Positions 1 to 12,504 of a DNA stretch of 64,000 nt are shown here, one piece after another (the stretch's first letter is position 1; each line of letters opens with the position of its first letter). Source of the DNA: Rodentolepis nana. Taxonomy: Eukaryota; Platyhelminthes; Cestoda; Cyclophyllidea; Hymenolepididae. The stretch lies in contig UZAE01012076.1 in assembly GCA_900617975.1 (NCBI GenBank), positions 1-64,000 of the forward strand, in the 5' to 3' direction. A program made the position numbers and the translations under genes. The notes beneath the pieces are model-generated. The model ran no database searches. It saw nothing but the letters and a program-made list of their open reading frames with translations, and had not been told where the DNA came from.

Positions 1-239
1 ATCAAAGTGAAAAAGTCGAGAGGGGAGGGGACAGAAGAGTATTTCAAAGATATAAAAGAGACTGACACTAGGGTAGAAAAAAGGTGAGGTTAGTACTGTG
101 AAAGGGGTTGAATATGACATACAGTGGAGTGATGGTAGTTAGAAGTGAGAAGTCAACTACCGGTTTATTGGCTTTTTGCCCTATGGGTATACGGTGCCTC
201 GGGATGCAACACGAAGAGGTAAGTCCATCGCACACCCCT
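1..239 (-). repeat. Short interspersed repeat, copy A (left edge cut by window)
   Basis: The reverse complement matches the roughly 330-bp repeat seen best at 9113-9442. The repeat's 5' end lies at 239 (reverse of aggggtgtgcgatag), and its pyrimidine-rich middle and a cgactttttttcactttgat segment run to base 1, where the window cuts it. The tail is not visible. No intact ORF is present. It is judged a non-autonomous retroelement copy because it shares its head with the LINE at 7516. Confidence 0.75.
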
Positions 240-634
240 GAAGTGGCGGAGATATGAAGCACATGGGCATATAGTTTTGGTAATAATTTACAAAGCTGAA
301 AGGTCGTGCAGAAGTGTGAGACCTATCAGAGCTTAATTAATTTTCAAGTAATTATCCTTCACTTCAGCTATAAATTGACTATAAGAAAAAACATGACAAC
401 TTCATAGAGTGCTTGAAGCCATATCACATTGATGACAACTAAACAGCAAGTTACATCATCACTTCGGATTTGACAAAATCATCTGATTTGACAACAGCAT
501 CTTTGAAAAACTCCAGATGGTTTTGACTTATTCTTTAATGACTCTCCCTGCGCACATTCGAATTTTTCTAAAACAGGATGTTGCCCCGATGCAAACTTTC
601 CACAGGCCTCAAAGAGCCATATTTTACGGCCGCA

Positions 635-748
635 ATCGACTTTTTTTCACTTTGATGTTCTTTCCCCTCTGTGAAGCCTGAAGTCAACTAAAGAGTTAAT
701 GATAACAATCAAAACGCCTGCCATTTGAAATAAATCGAAAAATAAATG
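635..748 (+). repeat. Short interspersed repeat, copy B (5'-truncated tail)
   Basis: Only the 3' part of the repeat is present, from the cgactttttttcac segment through tctgtgaagcc, taatgata and gcctgccatttgaaataaa, ending in an A-rich tail. It is in + orientation. The missing 5' part fits the 5' truncation usual in target-primed reverse transcription. The interval 240-634 shows nothing I can name. Confidence 0.75.
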
Positions 749-3700
749 ACCCTTCTACTGGTAGCCTCCAATTAGCTGTCATATATGCGTAAATTATTAA
801 TTAATAATTTGTTCTAAGTTTAATAAATGCATATTTAATTTTATCTATCTAATCAAAATCAAATTTATCAACTTAACTTCAAATTTTAATTAAAATTACA
901 ATAGATTTTAGAATTGATTTCGGCATTAAACAATTTTAGAAGTGATTAAATTATCTTCATAATTAAATCTTAACTTTCGACGTTTTGTAACTTGGTAGCA
1001 TAACAGGAAATATTTTCCAGACTTAGTAATTTGGGAATACCACCCAAAAACAACATATTCCACTGCATTAATTTTGAGGATTAGAATCGTGGTTGCGATT
1101 TGGTTTGCTAATACTGATTTCCAACAAGTTCCTCATTTAATTAAAATTATTTTCCAAAGATTTGTCTCCTTACTAATAGTCTTTATGTCTTAGCTAGACA
1201 GCATTTAAGTGAATTACAATAATTCTAATATCGGGAACAGGAATGGCTTGAAAATCCAGGTTTGACGTCGTGAAAATTTAACTTAGGAGTATTTGGATAT
1301 TTTAAGATAAATTAAAACTTCATCAATTAAGTGAGAAATATAGATTTTCTTAGCATTCTCCAAGGGAATATGTTTCCACTTTGCCGATTACAAATGTAAT
1401 CGTATTTTTGGAATCCTATTACAGTTTCTTTAATATTAAAATTAAATATTTAAAAAATTTAAAATAGAAATATGCACCACACGTTGCATCATGTTTTTCA
1501 AAATTTAAATTTATTTTTAATAGTGAATGTAGACATGAAGATTTGATTCTCTCTTATTCGCCATTTTCATTCTCCAGAAGAGATGTAATAAAGGTAATTT
1601 TTCCAATCATTTTTACAAGGCCTTACAACAAATGGGCTTTTAATTTGGCCGTTCTAATTGAATTGACCAAACTCGAGTTATCACAATACATTCCTCTAAC
1701 AACAACTTTAAATTAAAATCTCTGAAATAACAATAATAAATTAATCCACAGATTCACCACAGAAATGCATTGGCTGAGGATTATTGTCTCACTCGTTATT
1801 AACTTTACAAAGAATGTTCTAATCTAATTACAAATTACCACACGATGTAAGCTTAAACTTGAATGCGTTTATTTCAGAAACGGACTTACTTCAAGGAGAT
1901 TTATGAACTAACCACTGACCTTCAAGCACAAGTCTTCTCCATTTTATTGATGTTGAAAAGTTAAATTAACACCCCACAGACAAAAATCTTGTGTCGTCTT
2001 AATTTAAGCCCTTCAGGAGCCGAGTGATAAGGATGGTGGAAGATAATACATTGAAAATGGTTTGGGGTTTGCTTCTCAGCATTTTATGAGATGTTGTTAT
2101 TATGTTGTCTTCCCAATATGGCCAAAAAATCAATTTAATAACTATTAAACTGCAGTTGTTTTACAAGCAAATTGAACTCCGCTTACTCATCACAATTGGA
2201 AAATAAATTGAAAATATTGCAGAGATGAATCTGAATGGCATTTCAAAATAATATATTTTTAAAGGTTAAAACTGCTTTAAGTTTACAATAATCCAACTTC
2301 TCTCGCGCCTTATTGCATTTGATAAATGCATTGCATTTTATATTCCATTTGCCATTAAGTCAGCTTATAGATGTCTTTTTGTCTTGCTCAGAAAAAAATT
2401 CCTCACAAATTTGGAAAATAAGTTGTGTTCACTTCAGATGAGGTCGGCTTTATTGGCAGCCAGTCAACCCACGTAATTGAAACGGGTATTTTGTCTCAAA
2501 TTTGAAATTCTTTGCATTCCAACTGAACCTTTCTTTATCCAGTGATGCATGTTTCAAACACGGAGAAACAATTTCAACTTAGTGTTTTAATGTCATTAAA
2601 GACATCCTTATTAATTTTTTGTCTTTTTAGAGAAGCCTCCGACTGTTTTCTTGAGAAAATAAGTTATTACATCCGCATATACTGCTTTCCAACTTAATTG
2701 GATTATTAAATGCATTACTATATACAATATTACTAATTAATGAAATAGAACTAATATTCTAAAAGTATTTGAGGTCAACTTTTGGTGTAGCTAAAGTTGT
2801 CCCTTAATGCGTTACTTTTAGGTTAGCCGGAGATATGAAACTTGAGCAAAACTACACTAAAATGTGTACAATTCTCGATCAATAATAACACTTGCCAAAT
2901 AGCTCAAGTTTTTTCACAATTCGGCCAGAAAAAGTTAATAAGTTAATAAGTGCAATAGTACAACCTAAAATTGACTTAAAAAATTATCTAAAGTTCATTT
3001 TATCCTAGAGCATAGTTACAATTGGTACTGTTGCTTTGTGGTAAAAACATAGGAAATTTTGAGATAATAGCTACTGAGCTTCTAGAGTAACGAATCAAGC
3101 AAATTCTAGATATCAATTATTGAGAGTAAGAATTTGGTTTGCGAGTATTACTGCCACAATTCACATATTTGTTTTAAGTTCACGAGATCACACAAATAAA
3201 TATTAGATTTATAGTTCTATAAGCATGTAAAAGGGAAAATTTCCACAGATTTCCTGTTGAATGGCAGCTTGCGTGATTTATTTGTCTAGAAATTTGTCCC
3301 AGTTCCTAAACAGAAATTTAGCAATTCTTGCAATGCAGTGCCTCAGTTACGAACAAATGCCAATTACCACTTGGTGGCAGCTGACAGCAAAGAATGATTG
3401 AATTACGGTCACCTCAAAAAACGTATTTTTTGTCTGGTTAATCCTAATAATAATTGGTAGGCTATTTGGCGATCTACAGCACCACACGTCAGGTTCCCTT
3501 GATAAGTTAAGATCGAACTGTTTGCAATATAGTGTGATATCTATTTGTTCACAGGCATAATTTGCAGAATAAGAGGTGTTTTTAATAAAAATAAGAAGAA
3601 AGAGTAGAATATAAATATAAATATAAATATATATATATATATACATTTTTCTAGTAATTACTTAAAAATCATGTAATTAGTTTTTTCCTTGGTAGTTAAA

Positions 3701-5700
3701 CTGAAAAATGTTCATTTACTTTGATTTGCTAGAGTAAACATTTTAAACAGAAAAATTTAAAAAAACAATAACCCCTTGAATGGTAGAATGGGTTTGAGAG
3801 TTATTTAATTACAGTGAAGCCATCATTAAAATTTTCGCTAATATTAAACAAGCCATTGAAATCAGCTGGAATATTTAAGACTCAACTCTCCAGGAAAGGG
3901 AGTTTTATTGCCATTTATTTCAATTTTCATCGTTTTAACCGCCAAATCGTACTTTAATCAGGAACGTCAAAATGTCAGGTCAATCAAGATCGATGTTTTC
4001 AGAATTCTTCAGCAAAATCAAGTAAAAACTGATTTCTCTAAAACAAAGTTTAAATTCTCTTCTTAGCATAACCTAAGATGTTAAATAGTTGAGAAATTTA
4101 TTACAAGACTGCATGATTATAACAGACAACGAAATAACCTATTGTTTTTGAACTGCAAAATAACCGAATTATGAAAATTATTAAATCATTAAGAAGGGAT
4201 TTGAAAATCAATATACTGTAATGACTATGGCAAAGTCTTTTTCAAACCCTTTGTCTGAGCATAACTTGAAGTTTAGTCCTCTTGAGAATGAAAATATGAA
4301 CATGGATACCGGCAGCTAAGTTTAAATGAACGAACCTAGTTAATGTTCCAAAATGTTGCATTGACCTTAATCATTTTTAAATAATCGAAAGCAGATTCAA
4401 TGGAAATCCTCTTTCATACACGAAATCCACTCTCTCTTTCATCTATCCACTTATTCAAAAAACTTTTTCCAAACTTGGTCCAATGAAATTGATGAAGCAT
4501 TTTTAAGGCTTTAAACATCGTGGATATTAATTAGAATTGAGAATATTTTTACAGCGAAAAAATCCATTTTCCTTGATGCTTAATAAACACATTTCACACA
4601 AATAAAGTTCTCGAAAATTTACAATTACTCAAGCATGAGCCAGTAGACCACCAACAGATTAACAAAATAATGATTAATTAATTAGAAATAAAAAATAAAA
4701 TAATTAAAATTAAATCTGTTAAAATTTTTGTAATCCATTAAAGTAAACAAAATATACATGTCTTTTTTTGTTGTGCGTGCAGTTTACAGAAATTTATTAA
4801 TTACCGCAGCTTAAATATAAGCGCGCTTCATGGTAAAATTAAATTAACAATAATATTTCTAAAAGAATTAATTTCCCTAAACATTCTGAGAATTTCCGTA
4901 ACTTTTTTCTGCATATATAGTTCCCTTCAATTCAAAATGACTTTCGAATTACCTATTCGACAAATGATCTTAGAAATTGAATTCGCGTTCCACCTTTTGT
5001 GTCTCTTAATTCTCAAACACATTTTGACGGTGCTGTTTAGACGGTGTTAGGCATAAAATACAGCTTTAATTTCTTGATTGAAATAAACAAGTTCGAGACG
5101 TACCTGGAGCCTTCACTCACAAGCTTCAGTTTCTCACTCTCTCTCTCACCTTGCGCACTTCGCTCTCTTTTGGTTCCACTGTGTGAGACAAAGTTAATTG
5201 CTGATTTGGGGTGGTCAAGCCGCTGCCTCGATTCTATTTGTCAGTCACTTAACCACCACCCCCTCTCCCCCACCACCAACCTTTCATTACCATTCACTGT
5301 TTTTCTTCATTAAGGTTGGAGACGCAAATTCACGGGACATTTTTGCGACTCCCAGGTGTCGCAGGCTTTAATTCTTCAAGGGATGATTCACGTCATGTGC
5401 TTTTCATTAGTCAATTGTAGGAGTTAATTGAAGAATATGGCTTTACCTTTTCTTCAGTGGTGTTGGATTCTTAGCTATCTCTCTCTCTCTCTCACACCAA
5501 GTATAGTAAAGATGTATTCCTGATCTGAACGTTTGAATTTGATTATACGCTCCATATCAAGATACGAACATTAATTAAAATTCCGATGCAAATAGGTGAA
5601 CAGCCTCCAATTCGAATACACGCCTAGATCCAAGACCCACTCGATTGACACCCTGATAAGTCAAAAAAATATTTTGCCAGTTTTCAAACTCATTGAATCT
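749..5700. other. Gene-free AT-rich interval
   Basis: I find no ORF with domain-like content, no RNA gene and no repeat copy here. The stretch is rich in TTAATTAA-type AT runs and contains an AT microsatellite near 3604 and a short TC run near 5478. The longest open frames, such as 5044-5313, are low-complexity (Ser/Leu/Pro) translations of CT-rich DNA. Confidence 0.6.
3604..3644. repeat. AT microsatellite
   Basis: A (AATAT)n/(AT)n simple repeat. It explains the poly-Ile/Tyr start of a reverse-strand open frame, which is therefore not a gene. Confidence 0.9.
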
Positions 5701-6597
5701 CTATGGGACATAGATGTCAAAAAGATTTGAGGGGGGAACAAAGTTGACAGGACGTTTGCCAACGCTAAATGGAACAGTAAACAGCAGAATAGACACACAA
5801 TTCCGAAGATTACCAAGGTAGAGTTTACTGTGAGTGAACTTTGGTAAGCTCTGCCATGCTATAGCCAAGATAGTTAAAAGCACTAGGCCTGAATGGAGAA
5901 AATAATTCAAAATATAGATATTTGCTATTGATAATCACAATTTCTTTAACTATAAAGGCACCAGTATGACTTCTCAGACGGACAAACAGAAGCAACAACT
6001 TAAAACTTCATAGTCTGCTATAATGTTTGCAAAATTTCCTGCAAATATTTTTAACTCGAAGAGATTTGTATAGATATAATCTTATAAGTCATTGTACCAA
6101 TTCAGTCAGATGCTTCTAAATTGCTGCCAATACTGAGCGGTTTATTTGAATCAATTGGTTGCAGTATTTAATTGAAATCCGTTTTCACTAAATACAACGG
6201 AGCAAATTTAGTTCAATTTCTTCTTGCAATGCACTATATAATTTTTTCTCAATTTTGGTTTGCACCTCACCTATATTCTATTCAAAAGACATCTTCTTTT
6301 CGTGTCGGCTTTGACAGGCGAGTTAAAAATTCATTAAGGATTCAACATACTTTTAGAGAATAGTATTTGCTAGTTCACGGATATTGTTCACTCCTTGTTT
6401 GAAAACGGTGATTGTGTAGAACTATGCTGAATACGCCGTCTTCACATTCAACAAACATGCCTCCACTCTGAAGTGATTCGGACAAAGTTGACACTTCGAA
6501 TGGAAAACTTGATTCAGGTAAATTTGCCAGTCCATATGACGAATTTTCAATGAAATTGATTTTAAAAATTGATTTTTTCATTCAATTTTTATTACAG

Positions 6598-6744
6598 AGT
6601 TAAAATGTGTAACTTCGGTGGAAGAAACAAGAGTAACTTAAAGTATTCAGAGTACATGGCGTATAGCAATGTCTCATCGTTTATTGAGAAGCGAACCGAT
6701 AGTGGCATGCTATTCGATTCTGACCACAAAACCTACTACCACTA
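6598..6744 (+). pseudogene. Coding-like terminal exon or gene remnant, unidentified
   Basis: After a pyrimidine-rich acceptor-like stretch (ttcaatttttattacag, ending at 6597), one + frame reads about 47 codons with mixed, protein-like composition. It begins around VKMCNFGG, runs through KYSEYMAYS and ends DHKTYYH before TAA at 6742-6744. About 80 bp upstream a CAG|GTAAAT donor (6518) follows a short open stretch (DSDKVDTSNGKLDS) that can join it in phase, using the second AG at 6598-6599. Further upstream the frame is broken by stops at about 6420 and 6470, so a decayed gene is as likely as a live one. The reverse strand also carries a 68-codon open frame at 6375-6581, which weakens the case. 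No family was recognised. Confidence 0.25.
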
Positions 6745-7629
6745 AATCTCTTTATTATTGTAACTGTCTTCACTCTCCTGCCAACATTGTGCAGACGTCA
6801 AGAAGCCTCTAATCAGATAACCTAGCTGTTACCGGAACAGTGGAGAAAATTTCAAATAACTTTCGTCTAAAGCATATTCTTAGTTCAATTTCGTGATGCT
6901 TATCTTTGCTTTTGATTTTTTCAAGTGGTTTGATCTGCTTTTTTGTACGTTTCGAGACACCATCAATTAGAGCATTCTCGACAACTAATCAAGTGGCTCA
7001 TTTATCCACCCCCCTCATCATTCCCATCAAAATCTTTGAACGCCCTTCACCCTCTGTTTTGTGAGTTGGTTCACTTAAAATAAAATTCTTTTGCTTTGAA
7101 TATCGAGTTGGGCGTAAATTGACAAGGTCATATTACTGAACGAAAGATCAGCCAAATTGTTATCTATAATTTTTCACACACAACGCGTAGAAATTAGCTA
7201 TCAGCATTATACCACCTTATCTAATAATATCGAAGGACTTTAACAGGGTTTGACAGGGATATAAACTGCCCTAGAGACAAGGAGATTTGAGAATGAGTGA
7301 CATCATCCCCGCCTCCACCTCCTGCCTTCAACTATGCAATTATTTGCAAATAATAAAGTAAAAGATCATGTTAGCAAGGTTAGAGGTGACATTTCTGGGA
7401 CCTTCGAAAAAATATCAATTGCAATACTTCCTTAATTATTACTTAGCCTGGTTCATTACTCAACGGTGCACACGAAAAATTGTGGATAGAGTAGGCACAT
7501 TAATTTATCATGACGGGGGTGCGCGATAGACTTACCTCCACGTGGTGCACCCTGGACAACGTATTTTCTTACGGCAAAAAAGTCTATCACTCGGCATTCG
7601 TTTTTCGTTTTTGACTTCGATTTATTATG

Positions 7630-8350
7630 ATTAGCTTTAAAAAAAGGCTATAAGAAAAATCGCCCTCGTCAGGGCGAATCACTACGTCTACAGATCCTCC
7701 AGTGGAATGCTGGAGGAATGTCTCCGGACAAAAAGATCCAAGTACAGAAAATCCTACAAACCTATGATGTAGACATTTTCACAATTATGGAAGCTAACAT
7801 TTCGGATGACAAACTGAAGTACTACCAATTCCCAGGTTACACCCTGTACAATCTACCTAAATACCGGCAAGTTGCAAGTGGAATTCTAACTGGAGTAAAA
7901 GAAGGCCTCACCTCACACTACGATCTAATCAAGAGTATGGGCTCGACACAAGACAAATGTGAAATAATCAGATTAAATGTTTGGAAATGTCAAAACCACT
8001 TCAAGATATATGCAGTCTATAATCCACCCCAGAATTGTCCAAACTTTGACATTCTGAACATCTCACACAAAACTATAGTATTAGGAGACTTCAACGCCCA
8101 CTCCACCAGATGGGGCTACAAGGATACAAGCATAGCTGGAAAGGAAATTGAAGACATGCTAAACAGCAACATTTTGGAACTTATTTATAGTAATGAGGAT
8201 CCGGCTACATATTTGCACTACAATGGAACCAGAACAACTCCTGATTTACTCTTGGCTTCAAGCGACATCAGTGAGCATACACACCGCAAAATAATNACAC
8301 AACCAAGCATTACGACTAATTACTGGAGGGATAAAATCAACACCCATTGA
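7630..8350 (+). pseudogene. LINE apurinic-like endonuclease domain, 3'-truncated
   Basis: The frame is open from about 7630. The typical domain start ILQWNAGGM lies at about 7690-7720, so the domain begins before the ATG at 7718. Recognisable endonuclease/exonuclease/phosphatase motifs follow in order: a catalytic Glu in TIMEANIS, AVYNPP, GDFNAHSTRWG with the catalytic Asp/Asn, and TPDLLLASSD. The closing SDH histidine motif is not seen; the frame passes an N at 8296 and stops at 8348-8350. In intact elements this domain nicks target DNA to prime reverse transcription. The copy cannot do so alone, because the polymerase domain is missing. Confidence 0.85.
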
Positions 8351-8351
8351 T

Positions 8352-8997
8352 GTGATGCTCCTAGTTACAGGAAGCACCACAATAGGTCCCCTTATCAAAG
8401 AAAAGGCCTTGATCCTGTACCAGAAGCTACTGCGCATTCCCATGGACAAGTTCTTCAGCACATATGAGAATAGACCAAGACACCTGAAAACGCAATCTGA
8501 TCTAATACAGAAAGCCATAGAACTGAAGAAAGCATTACAAATCGATGACAAACCAAAAAGCCTCTCTCCCCCATGAACCCATTAGCAGACATTGATATAG
8601 TTGACACACTTGCTAAGAAGGGGACAACGATTTTGCAATGCATGGACCGGCCGATGTCTTTCCACACAATGAAGGCCTTAATCAGGAGAGAATTCCATAC
8701 CTCAAGGTGCAACGAAATTAAAGCTCGAACAAAGGAGAAACAGTGGACAGTGGCACTCTCAGACATACCCGACTGGCCAAGAATCGAAGCCGTTGCTGAG
8801 TTTAGACTACGTACCGGATACGATTGCTTGGCAAAACACCTTCACAGATTGGGATTATACACTCAACTCACATGCCCTCTATGTAACCTGCAGGAGGAAA
8901 TGGATAAGACCCACCTGATTCGGTGTCCAGCCCTAAAGACAAGTACGGAAAGCCAAAGATACTGGGAAGCAAGAAGACAGCTAATGAATTGCTATTA
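8352..8997 (+). pseudogene. LINE ORF2 C-terminal remnant (connector, RNase H end, zinc knuckle)
   Basis: A first open stretch (8352-8576) starts with VTGSTTIGPL and resembles the region after the RT thumb in Jockey-like ORF2 proteins. It stops and overlaps a second stretch (8573-8997) in another frame. The second opens with a motif like the end of an RNase H domain (DIDIVDTLAKKGT) and contains a C-x2-C-x9-H-x3-C knuckle (CPLC...H...C) followed by YWEARRQLM. Most of RNase H and all of the RT are missing. The frame break and deletion mark it as dead. Confidence 0.8.
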
Positions 8998-9112
8998 ATT
9001 AACTGCTATAAATGTACCCCCTCCCTCTTGGGGGAAGCTGAAGTCAAAGATTAAGGGCTAATGATAAATATCATAAAGCCTGCCATTTGAAATAAAAAAA
9101 TTTATCATGACG

Positions 9113-9442
9113 AGGGGTGTGCGATAGACTTACCTCCACGTGGTGCATCCTGGGCAACGTACACTCATACGGCAATAAAGTCTATTAACCGGCAGTTGAC
9201 TTCTCACTTCAAACTACCATGGCCTGACTGCTTGTCATATTCGACCCCTTTCACAGTACGCATCTTACCTTTTTCTCTACCTTTGTGTCTGTCTGCCTCT
9301 TTTACATCTGTGAATCGCTCTTCAGATCCCCACCCCTCGACTTTCTGCTACCATGATGAACCTTCCTTCTGTGAAGCCCGAAGTCAGCTAAATGGCTAAT
9401 GATAGCTATCAAAACGCCTGCCATTTGAAATAAATAAATATA
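9113..9442 (+). mobile_element. Short interspersed repeat, copy D (full length, reference copy)
   Basis: About 330 bp. The head aggggtgtgcgatagacttac is nearly identical to the LINE head at 7516, and the tail taatgatagctatcaaaacg...gccatttgaaataaa is nearly identical to the LINE tail. The middle is CT-rich and non-coding, with no tRNA-like A/B box that I can recognise. It is best described as a non-autonomous element mobilised by the parent LINE through its shared 3' end. Flanked by the 14-bp duplications at 9099 and 9443. Confidence 0.85.
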
Positions 9443-9456
9443 AATTTATCATGACG

Positions 9457-12400
9457 ATCCGGTTCCAGTTTGTTATCAAAAGTCAAATAGACAACTAGGG
9501 GGAGAAGATGGAACTCTCAGTTAGAAGGCGCAGTAGTTTCCTATGCGTGCTCGTGTAGTTGCGTACTCACACTCAAGGGAGATTTACTCCTAGGGATGCA
9601 CGCTTTGTTTAAAAAGGCAAGATTAATGTGATTAGAACGCTTAAATTTAATGCGTCAAAAGTCACTTTAAATTTTTTTTTAATGCCATAAATAAAATAAC
9701 ACAATATACCGGATTCAGGAGACGTCTGTAATTTGTATATATGCCAACGAAATCCGTACAATTTAATTAAGTAAAAGTTTCGAAATTACGATTCGGAGTA
9801 ATCGCCTTCTATTGTCCATGTTCGTTGGAGATTTACGGCTTAGACACGCAATTGAAGCTTGGCATGTAAACAATTACTAGCCATTTTTCCGGAGACTGTA
9901 GTGTGTTACCACACTGAACCCTTTAAGTTCCTCATCTCATCTTGTGTTCAGCAAATACTGCCGCATGGCTGTCTGCTAATTGAGGAGAGTGGGAGGGGGG
10001 GGGGGGTTGATTGACTGGTCAACGGTGACCTTTATAATTTCCTCGTTATGTCCATATTCGCACAAGTTATTCCCAGCCGGCAATGACGCCTTTCTTAAGT
10101 TGCCTCCTACTTTCGCTTCCCTTTCATTTGGAATCGTTCAGGGCGCACTTTATCTCACTAAGCCTTGGTCTTCTCACTCGAATTTTGCTAGTCTTAGAGA
10201 ATGCTTTAGTTTGATTAGGGACTATCAAGTCAAATTATCTTTGACTCATAAAATAGCTTCCCTTTCAGCATTTGAGGTAGCTTACATCAACTCAGAGTTT
10301 GAATGAACGGTCATAACAAAATAATTCTTCTAATTAGGTTGAAGTTAACGCCCTCGGGACTATCTAATCCTTATTCTACTAGTTCCTCTACCAAATCCGG
10401 ATGGGGCTTTTTATATCTCATTAAAAGAGAAAATTGGCAAAAAATATAAATTTCCAGCTAATCACCTGAATAAGCAAGTAAATTGCAAGACAATTGACAT
10501 AGGTATCATTAATTATACAAAGTGGAAAGTGAATAGAGTTCTGGAGACTTTGGAGATAGAAAAGGAAAGTGTGGAGAAGAGGTCAATTGCTTAGTAAATT
10601 ACATAAGCAATGCGTTGAAAGAAATGTCTTGAAAAATATTTGTTAAGGTTTCAAGGCCAATCTCTCAGGAATATCAACTGAACGAGGTGTTGGAAAATCA
10701 TGGGCATGAATTCGACCAAAAAATTAAAGGTAGAGAAAAATTTCAATATTATATTAGAAAAGTGGGTTAGTGAAGTGAGTTCAAATGAAGTTTCTATACC
10801 ATGCAAATCAAACTTCAAACTTTTTTTCTCATCATTGTTAGAAAGCTATGCTTTTACAGTGACGAAATTCTGAATAACTGCTGTCACCCGCAATAATTGT
10901 ATGAGAAATAATGATTTAGCCAAATAGTTTAAAATGCACTCAAACAATTTATTAATTTAAAGAAAAATACTACTGTCATGTTTTATTGATGTACCTAATA
11001 GAAGCCAACTGTAGAAACGAGAAGCTCGATTTATGGGATGCGAAGTTAGTGGCCAAAAAACCGGTAATTCAAAAGTTGGAATAACCATGCCAACTCAGAT
11101 GAATTTGAAAGTGCTTGTTTGCGACAGACAGGCTCGAAATAGGAGATTCCACCCCTCCTCGCTTCCCATTGGCTCCCCGAAATTGCGTCCGTGCTCGCAC
11201 CCACGGCCAGGTTGCTCGCTTTCACTGCTAATGAGGCCATGGCCTGATTGGTGGAGAGTTGAGCCAATGAATTGAGTTGATAATCAGAGCCTGGGCGACT
11301 CACACTATAACTCAAAATCCCCATCCTCCTATAGATTGCTTTGGAGGCGTTGTTCCATTACTAATGCTTGAGGATTCATAAATCACCAATTTAGTAAGTA
11401 AAATCTTTTTATTTCCATTGTAATACAATTGAGAAGTTACATATTTATTTTAAATTTTTCTTGTATTACCTGTCTACTTATATCATAGGGAGAAATGCAA
11501 ATTTACTATACCGATCCTTACCTTGTGGTTGTGTGAATTCGATTCCTACTTAGACTGAGTTCTCTGGAACAAGACGTTTTGTTTTTTTCAAATTAAAAAC
11601 CCGAATAATTATTCATGTATTGATGATCCCAGTGTGAATAAATTCGCAATTCTTATTCATTCCTAAAAGATACCAAAGCGAATTTCGGAAAAAACCAATC
11701 TGTTATTGTTTTGGCTGAATCTTATTCAGTTCTTCAGACCACTGGAGGGTTATGGATTACTTAGTTAAAACGACTTTCCACGACTTAATTTTTTAAAGTT
11801 TTAATGAATATTTGATTTTACTTTTATTCATATATACTCGGGTGCAGTAAAATTTGAATTTCATATTACCATTCTAGTTCCCAAACCTTATCTCTCTCTG
11901 TTATTGAAAAGCATGTTTTCTGTTAAACCGAGGTTAGTAATTAGGTGTCTTAGAAGAATATTCAATTAGAAGGTGCATCTTAAAATAATCCTTTAATAAA
12001 ATGCAATTGAATTACTATTAATTGAGGGCAACATTTACTATCATATAACTGTTGATATAACGGGTCTGTTTCCTTCCCAAATTGAAATATAATTATGCCA
12101 ATCATTTCAATCCCGCTAAAAATTCGAACAAAAAGATATTGGTTCAGTAAAAGAGACTTTTCTTTTGCTCAATTCAATTTCAGATTGAAATGGCAGTTTG
12201 TGTTTTAAGTGAGTATTCACAGATGTGTGATATGAGACCAGTTCCCCAGTTGGTAGTGCATGCTTACAGTTTCATTAGGGTATGAGCAGATATCTGATTT
12301 GATTCGGCTTTGTTACACTTGTGCATATATCTCTTCGATAACCTAGGATTAGATAGTTAATGTTTGAAAAATGCTTTGAGGAGACAATGAATTACCCAAT

Positions 12401-12504
12401 CTCTTAAGGAAAGATGAGCCACAATTCAAACATGACATTGTAATGAAAAGTTCAAACATCGAGGTCTTTATGCGTGTTGTGGACTTTTCGATCAGTTTGT
12501 CGAA
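9457..12504. other. No gene identified
   Basis: An interval with a G run near 9990-10006 and a somewhat GC-richer patch around 11030-11330. Open frames such as 9980-10306 and the overlapping opposite-strand frames at 11033-11324 show no domain pattern. Nothing further can be supported. Confidence 0.5.

Larger units (their letters stand above)
7516..9098 (+). mobile_element. Non-LTR retrotransposon (Jockey/CR1-like clade), internally deleted
   Basis: The element starts with ggggtgcgcgatagacttac and ends with gcctgccatttgaaataaa plus an A tail, bounded by 14-bp target duplications. It keeps an endonuclease domain (about 7630-8350), a short post-RT connector (8352-8576) and a C-terminal zinc-knuckle region (8573-8997). 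The reverse-transcriptase core, including any YADD motif, and any ORF1 are absent; an intact element of this kind would be several kilobases. The frame changes at about 8350 and 8575. An ambiguous base at 8296 sits close to the deletion junction, so assembly error there is possible. The element is non-autonomous. Confidence 0.85.
7502..9456 (+). mobile_element. Composite insertion: LINE remnant plus short repeat with three identical TSDs
   Basis: The 14-mer aatttatcatgacg occurs three times: at 7502-7515, 9099-9112 and 9443-9456. The first and second flank a LINE remnant, and the second and third flank a full-length short repeat. Both elements have the same orientation, similar heads and similar tails. 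A target-site duplication is the direct reading. Three copies mean either that the second element landed exactly at the duplicated target of the first, or that both arose in one event. Confidence 0.85.

Noticed and set aside
7660..7716. Two perfect 7-bp inverted repeats (tcgccct/agggcga and cctccag/ctggagg)
   Set aside because: They fall in the coding start of the LINE endonuclease, the second in the ILQWNAGG motif, so codon constraint explains them without a regulatory hairpin.
9980..10306. 108-codon + strand open frame starting in a G run
   Set aside because: No domain pattern, no good start; ordinary chance opening in mixed-composition DNA.
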